64,000 bases of DNA from positions 62,001 through 126,000 of the forward strand of contig CANRHZ010000001.1 in assembly GCA_947630535.1 (NCBI GenBank), written 5' to 3'. This document shows positions 55,807-63,497 of the stretch, piece after piece. The position numbers and the translations under genes were made by a program. This DNA comes from Candidatus Gastranaerophilales bacterium (GTDB lineage Bacteria; Cyanobacteriota; Vampirovibrionia; Gastranaerophilales; Gastranaerophilaceae). Under the pieces are notes generated by a model. It did no database searches. It was not told the origin of the DNA and worked only from the letters and a program-made list of their open reading frames with translations. Numbering within the stretch: position 1 is the stretch's first letter; each line of letters opens with the position of its first letter.

Positions 55807-57435
55807 TTATTTGCAAAGCTCTTTAGCTTTTTTCTTTTGTGATATGGCTGCTTTAATAAGCCCCATAAATAAAGGATGCGGTTCTGTCGGCCTTGATTTA
55901 AATTCGGGATGGAACTGGCATGCTATATGATAGTCGTTTTTAGGGTATTCAACCATTTCAACAAGATGACCGTTGGGGGATGTTCCCGATATTATAAGAC
56001 CGTTTTTGGTTAATGTTTCTATATAGTCGTTATTTACTTCGTATCTGTGCCTGTGGCGTTCATAGATGGTTTCATTGTTATTATAAATTTCTTTTGCCTT
56101 TGTTCCTTCAATAAGATGACATGGATACGACCCCAATCTCATTGTGCCGCCATATCCCGCTATATCTTTTTGTTCAAGCATCAAATCAACAACTTTATAA
56201 GGTGAATCTTTGTCAAATTCAACCGAATTAGCGCCTTCAAGGCCGCATACATTTCTTGCAAATTCAATTACCGCACATTGCAAACCGAGGCACAACCCCA
56301 AAAACGGTATATTATTTTCTCTTGCATATCTTATTGTATTTAACTTGCCTTCTATTCCTCTGACTCCAAATCCGCCCGGAACAACAAGAGCATCAACCCC
56401 TTGCATTTTTTCTTTTACATCTTCCATAGATATACATTCTTCGGTTGCAAGCATTTTTAATTTAATTTTATACCCAAACTCTCCACCTGCATGTTTTAGA
56501 GATTCAACAACGGAAATATACGCATCACAAAGACTTGTATATTTGCCTGCAAGTGCCACGGTGAGTTCTTCTTTAGCATTTTTCATTTTATTGACTTGAT
56601 TAATCCAAGATGACATATCGGGGGTTTTATTTTCCATTTTTAAAAGGTCAAGAACGATTTTTGTCATCCCCTGTTCTTCAAGAGCCATAGGAACATCATA
56701 TATAGTTTTCATATCTTTGCATTCAATTACGCATTCTTTTGGCACCGAACAAAAAAGTGCTATCTTATCCCGCTCATCCGCTCCCAGAGGAACCTGTGTT
56801 CTGCAAACCACCATCTCGGGTTGAATTCCGTAGCTTCTTAAAGTGTATACGGAATGTTGAGAAGGTTTGGTTTTTAATTCGCCTGATGTCGGAAGATAAG
56901 GAAGCAAGGTAACATGGATTGAAATAGCATTTTGTAATCCCGCTTCAATTTTAAACTGTCTTATTGCTTCAATAAAAGGAAGGCTTTCAATATCGCCAAC
57001 GGTACCACCTATTTCAACTATTTCAAAGTCAGGGTTTGTTGCTTGTTGAAGCAGGGTAATTCTTCTTTTTATTTCATTTGTTATATGAGGTATAACCTGT
57101 ACGGTTCCGCCAAGGTAATGGCCTACCCTTTCTTCTTCTATTACCCTGTGGTAAACATTTCCTGCGGTTGCATTATTTAATTTTCCTGCCATTGTGTCGG
57201 TAAATCTTTCATAATGCCCCAAATCAAGGTCGGTTTCGGCACCGTCATCCGTTACAAATACTTCACCGTGCTGAAAAGGATTCATAGTCCCCGGGTCAAC
57301 GTTAATATAGGGGTCGAGTTTTAGCATTGAAACTTTATATCCTCTTGCAACAAGAAGTTTCCCGAGGCTTGCCCCCACTATTCCTTTTCCTAAGGAACTC
57401 ACAACACCGCCCGTTATGAATATATATTTAGTCAT
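55807..57435 (-). CDS. pyrG: CTP synthase
   Basis: 542 residues. Makes CTP from UTP, ATP and glutamine. The synthase domain starts FITGGVVSSLGKGI and has GEVFVTDDGAETDLDLGHYE. The C-terminal glutamine amidotransferase domain shows GGFGVRG, nucleophile C in PFLGLCLGLQCAV, and the His/Glu pair in CQFHPEFKSRP. Complete and standard. It follows gatC with a 44-nt gap. Confidence 0.98.
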   Translation of the reverse strand: MTKYIFITGGVVSSLGKGIVGASLGKLLVARGYKVSMLKLDPYINVDPGTMNPFQHGEVFVTDDGAETDLDLGHYERFTDTMAGKLNNATAGNVYHRVIEEERVGHYLGGTVQVIPHITNEIKRRITLLQQATNPDFEIVEIGGTVGDIESLPFIEAIRQFKIEAGLQNAISIHVTLLPYLPTSGELKTKPSQHSVYTLRSYGIQPEMVVCRTQVPLGADERDKIALFCSVPKECVIECKDMKTIYDVPMALEEQGMTKIVLDLLKMENKTPDMSSWINQVNKMKNAKEELTVALAGKYTSLCDAYISVVESLKHAGGEFGYKIKLKMLATEECISMEDVKEKMQGVDALVVPGGFGVRGIEGKLNTIRYARENNIPFLGLCLGLQCAVIEFARNVCGLEGANSVEFDKDSPYKVVDLMLEQKDIAGYGGTMRLGSYPCHLIEGTKAKEIYNNNETIYERHRHRYEVNNDYIETLTKNGLIISGTSPNGHLVEMVEYPKNDYHIACQFHPEFKSRPTEPHPLFMGLIKAAISQKKKAKELCK

Positions 57436-57466
57436 TTTATTTATCCTTAAATTTAATACATTTTAA

Positions 57467-57500
57467 AAAGTCCCTAAAACTAATTTATTTTAGGGACTTT
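57467..57500 (-). terminator. Terminator overlapping the end of gatC
   Basis: AAAGTCCCTAAAA (57467-57479) pairs with TTTTAGGGACTTT (57488-57500) around an 8-nt loop that contains the gatC stop codon. On the minus strand the stem is followed by a short T-run, separating gatC from pyrG. Confidence 0.75.
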
Positions 57501-57761
57501 AAAGTAATCTTGTTCAACCTCGGGAGCATTCGCCATAAGTTCTTCTCTTGTCTGTTCCGTTATGACTATATCATCCCGCATGACATTTGAAAAATCAATC
57601 GGGTGGTTCATGGGTTCTATTCCGCTTGTGTCTACTTCATTAAGCTGCTCCATATATTTTAAAATATCACCGAGTTGCTTTGAAAATTTAACCTTTTCAT
57701 CTTCACTTAATTCAAGCCTTGCAAGTTTTGCAACATGCTCAACATCTTTAATTTCAATCAT
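57480..57761 (-). CDS. gatC: Aspartyl/glutamyl-tRNA amidotransferase subunit C
   Basis: 93 residues. Small scaffold subunit of GatCAB, which converts Glu-tRNA(Gln) and Asp-tRNA(Asn) to the amide forms. The match is full length: VEHVAKLARLELSEDEKVKF, MEQLNEVDTSGIEPMNHP and the C-terminal MRDDIV and YFKVPKIN. gatA and gatB are not adjacent. The last codons lie in the stem of a terminator. AAGGATATA precedes the ATG. Confidence 0.92.
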   Translation of the reverse strand: MIEIKDVEHVAKLARLELSEDEKVKFSKQLGDILKYMEQLNEVDTSGIEPMNHPIDFSNVMRDDIVITEQTREELMANAPEVEQDYFKVPKIN

Positions 57762-57818
57762 AATTATATCCTTTATTAAAAACTATAATACAAAAAAATA
57801 TCCCCTGATGTAAAGTAT

Positions 57819-57856
57819 TTGTAAAAAAGGTTAAGTTTAAATATAATTAATATATG
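57819..57856 (+). promoter_or_regulatory. Promoter abutting the first response regulator start (leaderless candidate)
   Basis: TTGTAA (57819-57824), a 17-bp spacer and perfect TATAAT (57842-57847) are followed by 6 nt and the ATG at 57854, which places the expected transcription start at the ATG. There is no Shine-Dalgarno sequence next to the ATG. Clearest of the six leaderless candidates. Confidence 0.6.
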
Positions 57857-58501
57857 GACAAATGCAATATTTTAATAGTTGAGGACCATGCACTCACCCG
57901 TTTTGCGCTTCTTACCTCTTTAAGAGAAGAAGATTTTGTTGATAAAATTTATGAAGCTGAAAACGCAAATGCCGCATACAAAATAATCGAACAAAATAAG
58001 ACGGATATTGTTTTAATGGATATAGGACTCCCGATTATAGACGGTGTAAGCGCTTCAGCTGAAATTAAGAAGAAGCATCCTTTAATTAAGATAATAGTTA
58101 TCACCTCTCATAACGAAGAAAAAGAAGTTGAAGGATGTCTTAGTGCGGGCATTAGCGCATACTGTTCAAAAGATATAGAGCCATCAAAATTAATAACCCT
58201 TATAAAAGATGTCATGAACGGAGCAATGTGGTTTGACCCTTCCGTTTCGGATATTGTAATGAAAAAGACTCTCGGGAAAAAGTCTGAAACTAAACACAAG
58301 AAACCTTTATACAATCTCACCCAAAGAGAACTTAGGGTTTTATCCTTACTTGCGGAAGGCAATTCAAACAATGAAATAGCTCAAAAAATGAATATATCAA
58401 TAAATACAACAAAGGTGCACATGTGTGCCATATTGCAAAAACTCTCGGTTGACGACAGAACACAGGCTGCAATTAAGGCAATAAGGGAAAATATAATATA
58501 A
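57854..58501 (+). CDS. NarL/FixJ-type response regulator
   Basis: 215 residues. Receiver domain with acidic pair E10-D11, phosphoacceptor D56 in LMDIGLPIIDG, and switch residues in VITSHNE and AYCSKD. A C-terminal LuxR-type helix-turn-helix follows (LTQRELRVLSLLAEGNSNNE through IAQKMNISINTTKVHMCAIL). It binds DNA when phosphorylated. No histidine kinase is adjacent, so it is an orphan here. Its stop shares a base with the next regulator's ATG (TAATG). Confidence 0.92.
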   Translation: MDKCNILIVEDHALTRFALLTSLREEDFVDKIYEAENANAAYKIIEQNKTDIVLMDIGLPIIDGVSASAEIKKKHPLIKIIVITSHNEEKEVEGCLSAGISAYCSKDIEPSKLITLIKDVMNGAMWFDPSVSDIVMKKTLGKKSETKHKKPLYNLTQRELRVLSLLAEGNSNNEIAQKMNISINTTKVHMCAILQKLSVDDRTQAAIKAIRENII

Positions 58502-59109
58502 TGGACGACATTAAAAAAGTTCTTGTAATTGATGATAACCCGAACCCCACATCAGATATGCTTCAGATGTACGGATTTGATGTTACGGTTAAAAACGACG
58601 GTAAATTGGGCTTAGATGAACTTGAATCCAATCCCGATAAGTACGATATTATTCTTCTTGACGTTATGATGCCCGTTATGGACGGGTGGAGCGTTTTAAA
58701 GCAAATAAGGAACAATCCCGTTTTTAAATTTATGCCTGTTATTATGCTGACGGCTATTGATGATGACTGTAAGCAGGTTTCAGGATTAAAACAGGGTGCA
58801 GACGATTATATAGTAAAACCTTTTGTGTTTCCAAACCTTCTTGCAAGAATTGAGGCGCTATTAAGACGCTCAAATTGGAATAAGAATGCAGCTACTAACG
58901 TAAAGCTTATCAATTCTCTTACCGCAAGAGAAAAAGAGATATTAAGCCTTGTATCAAAAGGCGAATCAAATATACAAATAGCAGATAAACTCTTTATCAG
59001 GGAAATCACCGTTAAGACACATTTAAATAATATTTACAGAAAAATAGGGGTAGATAACAGAGTTCAAGCTACAATTCTTGCAATTAAAGCAGGAATTAAC
59101 GATATTTAA
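58501..59109 (+). CDS. Response regulator with LuxR-type DNA-binding domain
   Basis: 202 residues. Receiver domain with D11-D12, phosphoacceptor D54 in LLDVMMPVMDGW, T in MLTAIDDD and K in YIVKPF: the receiver looks like the OmpR type. A C-terminal LuxR-type helix-turn-helix (LTAREKEILSLVSKGESNIQ, then REITVKTHLNNIYRKIGVDN) follows. The mixed architecture is seen in cyanobacterial regulators. Coupled to the preceding regulator by one base, so both are probably expressed together; one could repress or complement the other. No kinase nearby. Confidence 0.92.
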   Translation: MDDIKKVLVIDDNPNPTSDMLQMYGFDVTVKNDGKLGLDELESNPDKYDIILLDVMMPVMDGWSVLKQIRNNPVFKFMPVIMLTAIDDDCKQVSGLKQGADDYIVKPFVFPNLLARIEALLRRSNWNKNAATNVKLINSLTAREKEILSLVSKGESNIQIADKLFIREITVKTHLNNIYRKIGVDNRVQATILAIKAGINDI

Positions 59110-59178
59110 TAAATACTTGCCATAAACCCATAAATTATATAGAATAAATAAAAATCAGCTTTTTGGAGAATAAAAATA

Positions 59179-59721
59179 ATGTCTGATACTGCAAAAGACA
59201 AGTGGGTTAATTTACTTTTAAATAACAAAGACGAATTTAATAAAGAAAAACATGAACACTCAGACATTATAGATTTATCCGAAGTGGAGCTTACAAACTG
59301 CGAGATATCGGATGTTGATTTATCCAACATGGATTTTACGGGTTCTTCATTCAGCGAAACACAGTTTACAAACGTAAACTTTTCAGATACCGATTTTACA
59401 AGTTCCGATTTTACAAGATGCCGTTTTGTTGAATGCGACTTTACAAACACAACCCTTTACGGTGCGGATTTCAGCTATTCTGAAATTCATTATTGCAACT
59501 TTCAGGATGCCGATATGGCAGGCGCTATTTTAAATGAAGCTAATCTTGAAGAAACGGATTTTGTTTTATCACAGAATTTATCGGCTTGCAGATTTGATGA
59601 AGGAACCATTTGGCCCGATGCCGATAAGCTTCCTGAAGATTTTGATTCAACATACAGTTACGATTTATCTTCTCTTAAAGACGATGAAGAAAATCAGGGC
59701 GAATCTGATTATATGTACTAA
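59179..59721 (+). CDS. Pentapeptide-repeat protein
   Basis: 180 residues. From about residue 28 to 125 the sequence follows the A(D/N)LxX pattern with Phe or Leu in the centre: VDLSNMDFTGSSFSETQFTN and VNFSDTDFTSSDFTRCRF, continuing to GADFSYSEIHYCNFQDAD and AILNEANLEETDF. This makes a right-handed quadrilateral beta-helix. The ends are charged and no signal peptide is present. GGAGAA precedes the ATG. Function is unknown; such proteins are common in cyanobacterial relatives. It is 69 nt after the response regulators. Confidence 0.85.
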   Translation: MSDTAKDKWVNLLLNNKDEFNKEKHEHSDIIDLSEVELTNCEISDVDLSNMDFTGSSFSETQFTNVNFSDTDFTSSDFTRCRFVECDFTNTTLYGADFSYSEIHYCNFQDADMAGAILNEANLEETDFVLSQNLSACRFDEGTIWPDADKLPEDFDSTYSYDLSSLKDDEENQGESDYMY

Positions 59722-59750
59722 TTTAATTTAATTATGTTAGTATATTAACC

Positions 59751-60626
59751 ATGAGGAGAATTTATAAAAAACATTTGGCAGTTTTTTGCCTTATATTATT
59801 ATCTTTTAATTCGGCATATTCGTTTGAAATAGACACATCTTCCGTACCGAATAAGGTAAATGTTAATGAGCCCGTTAAGGAGATAAAAGGGAGCCTTTTT
59901 GTAACCGAGTCTGAAACTGCACAAATCATCATTAACAAGCAACAGGAAAAAGATGTTCAAGACCTTGAAATTATTTGGGTGGCAACTGTTTCAAACAATC
60001 CTATTATAAAATTTACCCTTGAAAAACTTGCAATACCCGAAGAACAAAGAAGAATACATTCTTCCCTTATGGCAAAAAGCTTAAGTGCAATAATAAGCGG
60101 CGCATCAATATTGCCTTCTTTTTTGGGCATGAACTATGCCGTTCAGTCCGCTTCTTATGCGACGGCAAGGCTTGCAAACAATTTAATAAACAGGGATAAC
60201 AATAAAATTTTAGCGGATTCACCCCTAACGGATACCGAAGCAATTGAACTTGCGGGATTAATTGAAGATTTACAAAATGAAATCGTTATTGCCTATTACT
60301 GCTATAAAAATTCTCTTATAAGGTTAAAAGATTTAAGAGAGCAAATGTTAATAAAAAATAAAACATTTAATGATGCGATTAAAAAAAACGATAACCTTGA
60401 AATTACGGTAAGTTCGGCCAATTGGGAATCAAAACTTATTGAAGAATATGAGCTTAAACAGGAAGCAAAAAGGTATTACCTTATGCTCCAAAGGCTGGCA
60501 GGAGCTGATGCCGTCGATAAATTAAATCTTGTTGTATATGAACTTAAAACTCAAGGGGTTGAAGCCTCGGATTTAAACTTTGAAAAAAAAGAGTTTACTC
60601 CTGAAAGCAAGGAGGTTAAAAAATGA
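59751..60626 (+). CDS. Exported coiled-coil protein, paralogue of the next gene
   Basis: 291 residues with an N-terminal signal sequence (about 1-24: LAVFCLILLSFNSAYS). A hydrophobic central stretch (about 105-145: SLSAIISGASILPSFLGMN) is followed by a long amphipathic helical part (about 160-260: TEAIELAGLIEDLQNEIVIA, LKDLREQMLIKNKTFND) of the kind seen in outer-membrane efflux (TolC-like) helical hairpins. The same design recurs in the next gene. The start is ATG 59751, with no clear ribosome binding site. Its stop overlaps the next gene's start (4 nt). Confidence 0.6.
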   Translation: MRRIYKKHLAVFCLILLSFNSAYSFEIDTSSVPNKVNVNEPVKEIKGSLFVTESETAQIIINKQQEKDVQDLEIIWVATVSNNPIIKFTLEKLAIPEEQRRIHSSLMAKSLSAIISGASILPSFLGMNYAVQSASYATARLANNLINRDNNKILADSPLTDTEAIELAGLIEDLQNEIVIAYYCYKNSLIRLKDLREQMLIKNKTFNDAIKKNDNLEITVSSANWESKLIEEYELKQEAKRYYLMLQRLAGADAVDKLNLVVYELKTQGVEASDLNFEKKEFTPESKEVKK

Positions 60627-61504
60627 AAAAAACGGCTTTTATCCTTTTTGCTATGCTCTTTAGTGCACCCGGCTATTCTCTCACGTTGGACTCATTAAAT
60701 ATTCAGATGCCAAACGCTTCAAGGTTTGGATTATCCGAAACTCCGGAAGTTAAATATGAAGAAATTCAGGCAGAAACAAAAACAAATGAAGTAACAACCA
60801 AAACAATTGATGAGGATAAAGACAATATAAGCCTTAAAGATTTAAACATAAAATATCTCTCTAAAGAAATAACAGACGAGATGAATTCGGATTCATCAAA
60901 AATACTCTCCAATTTAAGCCTTTTATATAACGGAGCAATACAAAGAAGCGAAACCATAAGGTATGCAATTTATAAGTTGTCTAATCCTGACGAAAACAAG
61001 CCAAATGAAAATGCCGTAAAAAAGATATTAAAACCGATTGCAAGCTTTTCATCAATAGCGGGAACCGCACTTTCCGATAATCCGTATATGGCAGCAGGTT
61101 CACTAATTGGCGGCTCGTTAATCGGGGCGATTACATCCGATGATAATAAGGTAAACTATAAATTCACAAAAGTTGATGATGCGGATATGGTTGTTCTCGT
61201 CAGAAAAATTGACGAACTTCAAAAAAAGCTCCTTTTTGCTTATATGGATTACATCTCAGCCAAAGAGCTTCAGGTTATGGCGCAAGAAAATCTTAAAAAA
61301 AGAAAGCTTATGTATGATGAAGCTCTAAAAAACGGTTCAAGAGAACAAATTATTATAGCGGACACCTTTTATAGAAATGCTCAGGAATACTCCCAAAAAA
61401 CAAAAACCAAATACGACCTTTCAAGGACAATTCTTGAGAATTTGACAGGAAAAGAGGCGCTCAATGCAATTGAAAAATCAGATACAAAAGAAAATATTGA
61501 ATAA
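60623..61504 (+). CDS. Exported coiled-coil protein, TolC-like paralogue
   Basis: 293 residues; signal peptide MKKTAFILFAMLFSAPGYS. Same layout as the previous gene: polar N-terminus, small hydrophobic centre (IASFSSIAGTALSDNPYMAA), then coiled-coil helices (ADMVVLVRKIDELQKKLLFA, then ENLKKRKLMYDEALKNG). The DELQKKLLFAYMDYIS segment aligns with EDLQNEIVIAYYCYKN of its neighbour. Whether it belongs to the TolC family is uncertain because no complete outer-membrane barrel is seen. The AGGAGG sequence precedes the ATG. It is convergent with the TPR gene, with no gap. Confidence 0.62.
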   Translation: MKKTAFILFAMLFSAPGYSLTLDSLNIQMPNASRFGLSETPEVKYEEIQAETKTNEVTTKTIDEDKDNISLKDLNIKYLSKEITDEMNSDSSKILSNLSLLYNGAIQRSETIRYAIYKLSNPDENKPNENAVKKILKPIASFSSIAGTALSDNPYMAAGSLIGGSLIGAITSDDNKVNYKFTKVDDADMVVLVRKIDELQKKLLFAYMDYISAKELQVMAQENLKKRKLMYDEALKNGSREQIIIADTFYRNAQEYSQKTKTKYDLSRTILENLTGKEALNAIEKSDTKENIE

Positions 61505-62674
61505 TTACTTTTTAGAAAACAAATTCAATATTTTGTTTAAAATCCCTTCATCTTCTTCAATCGGGGCGGAATAATCATTTTTGTTTGAGCCCTTTTCAAG
61601 GTTTGCTCCGTATTTTTCAGCCATCATATTGTCCCCTTCTTTTAAATAGAAGTCGGCTAAAATACTTCTTGCCGTTTCATCTCCGTCAAGTTCATATGCT
61701 TTTTGCCAAAAATCTATTGCCGTATACTTTTCCTTATTTTGTTCATAAAGCCTTGCAAGTTCAATTATTACGTCTTTATTTTTTGAATTCAGGGAATAGG
61801 CATGGTTAAATTCAACAAGAGCATCGTCAAATTTACCGAGAGCCTTATTCATATACCCCAAGTTGTATGAAGATAAAAATTCATCTCCCATTTCTTCATA
61901 GCATAAAGCCTTCATCTGGTATCCAATCGGGTTTGGCCCAAGAATTGAAATGTATTCTTCAATAAATTTAAAAGCTTCATCAAAGTTTTTTTCATTATAA
62001 AAATACTGTGCACTTAAAAGGCTATATAGCGCTTTTTTATCCTTATCAAAAGTTTTGGTGTCGAGTTTTGATAGTATTTCTTTTGCTTCTATATTTTTAT
62101 TATCCTGAAGAAGGATTTTTGCTTTCAACATATCATCTTTAACATTACAAAGCGCATTTTTATAATCGCCTATATCAAAGTATAATTTTGCCAAAATATC
62201 ATCAAAATTGGCTTCGCTTCCGAATTCTTCTTTAGCTTTAATTGCAATATCAATCGCAGATTCAAGAGTTTTTTCTTTTGTATATAGGTCGATTAGCTCT
62301 ATATATGAGATAAGGTGTTTTTTATCAATTTCTATAATCTTTGAAAATTCGTCAATTGCCTTTAGGGGTTTATTAGTAATTTTATAAAGTCTTGCAAGTT
62401 TTTCTCTCGCTTCAATGTTTGAAGCATCCTGATTTAGTGCTTTTTTACAATCCGTTATGCCGTATTCAAGCTTGCCGTTAACTATGTTGTAATTTGCCCT
62501 TGTAAGATAATATTTCAGTCTGTCCGTTTCTTGATATATGTCCATAAGAGCGCTAAGGGAAGCTTCGTCGTTTGGAACATTTTCCAGTATTTTAAGGTAG
62601 ATGCTTTCCGCTTCTTTGGTTTTCCCCATTGATAAATTTTCTGATGCCAGTATATGCATTTCATCTATATTCAT
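61505..62674 (-). CDS. TPR-repeat protein
   Basis: 389 residues, tetratricopeptide repeats through almost the whole length (for example AESIYLKILENVPNDEASLS, AIDEFSKIIEIDKKHLISY, FDDALVEFNHAYSLNSKN, TAIDFWQKAYELDGDE). There is no signal peptide or membrane helix; the C-terminus is charged. Presumably a cytoplasmic scaffold. It starts 5 nt after the metallophosphoesterase gene on the same strand and is co-transcribed with it. Partner unknown. Confidence 0.8.
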   Translation of the reverse strand: MNIDEMHILASENLSMGKTKEAESIYLKILENVPNDEASLSALMDIYQETDRLKYYLTRANYNIVNGKLEYGITDCKKALNQDASNIEAREKLARLYKITNKPLKAIDEFSKIIEIDKKHLISYIELIDLYTKEKTLESAIDIAIKAKEEFGSEANFDDILAKLYFDIGDYKNALCNVKDDMLKAKILLQDNKNIEAKEILSKLDTKTFDKDKKALYSLLSAQYFYNEKNFDEAFKFIEEYISILGPNPIGYQMKALCYEEMGDEFLSSYNLGYMNKALGKFDDALVEFNHAYSLNSKNKDVIIELARLYEQNKEKYTAIDFWQKAYELDGDETARSILADFYLKEGDNMMAEKYGANLEKGSNKNDYSAPIEEDEGILNKILNLFSKK

Positions 62675-62678
62675 AAAA

Positions 62679-63401
62679 TTATTCCTTTATATAAAGTTTG
62701 GAAAATTCTTCACTGTATAGAAAATTCCGTTGCTTAATTATATTTGAAACCCTTTTATTGTCATATCTAACCTTGATATGTTCAAATGAAAATGACCCGT
62801 TTGGATTAACCGTAATTAAAAGATAACAGGGTGTCTTATCCTCTGTCATAGGACGGCCGACACTTCCTGCGTTAATAACCGTTTTTCCCGATTCAAGCGA
62901 AAAACCGCACGGTATGTGTGTATGACCGCACAATATAATAGAACAGTCCGTATCCTTTACCATATTTTCCAATTCGTCTAAATTTGTATCGGGGTATATA
63001 TTTTCATCCTGCCTTCTTGGTGAACCATGACATAAAAGTATTTTTTCTCCCCCGATTTTAACGGTTTTTTGCTCACAAAGATTTGAAAGGAGTTTTTTAT
63101 TGCTTTCTTTAATTTCACTCACATCCAATTTCAAGGCAGATGCCATTAGAGGATTAGATTTTGACAGGTTATTAAAAATGTCATCCGAATAATTTGCAAT
63201 AAGCTTGTCTGTATTTCCCTGAATAATATCAATATTTTTATAAGAAAAAAGTTTTTCAATTGTATAGTTTGGGTCATATCCGCCCATTGCAATATCCCCG
63301 AGGCAAAAAGTGATATTGGCTCCTTTTTTGTTTATGTCATAAAGAACATTATCAAGAGCTTCTTTATTTCCATGGATATCCGATATACAAGCAATTTTCA
63401 T
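62679..63401 (-). CDS. Calcineurin-like metallophosphoesterase (YfcE/MJ0936-type)
   Basis: 240 residues. The five metal-binding motifs are in order: ISDIHGN, GDIAMGG, GNTD, LCHGSPR and CGHTHIP, with GSVGRPM afterwards. It probably hydrolyses phosphodiester or phosphomonoester bonds using two metals; substrate unknown. Cytoplasmic. Divergent from ispG and followed by the TPR gene. Confidence 0.9.
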   Translation of the reverse strand: MKIACISDIHGNKEALDNVLYDINKKGANITFCLGDIAMGGYDPNYTIEKLFSYKNIDIIQGNTDKLIANYSDDIFNNLSKSNPLMASALKLDVSEIKESNKKLLSNLCEQKTVKIGGEKILLCHGSPRRQDENIYPDTNLDELENMVKDTDCSIILCGHTHIPCGFSLESGKTVINAGSVGRPMTEDKTPCYLLITVNPNGSFSFEHIKVRYDNKRVSNIIKQRNFLYSEEFSKLYIKE

Positions 63402-63441
63402 GATTTTAATAATATATCAAATATCAAAAAAAATCTTTAAT

Positions 63442-63470
63442 TTGTACAAAATAAAATAACAATTTATAAT
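63442..63470 (+). promoter_or_regulatory. Probable ispG promoter
   Basis: TTGTAC (63442-63447), a 17-bp spacer and a perfect TATAAT (63465-63470). Expected start near 63477 would leave a 5' leader of about 21 nt containing AAAGGA. Confidence 0.55.
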
Positions 63471-63497
63471 TATTTTAAATAATTCAAAGGATACAAA

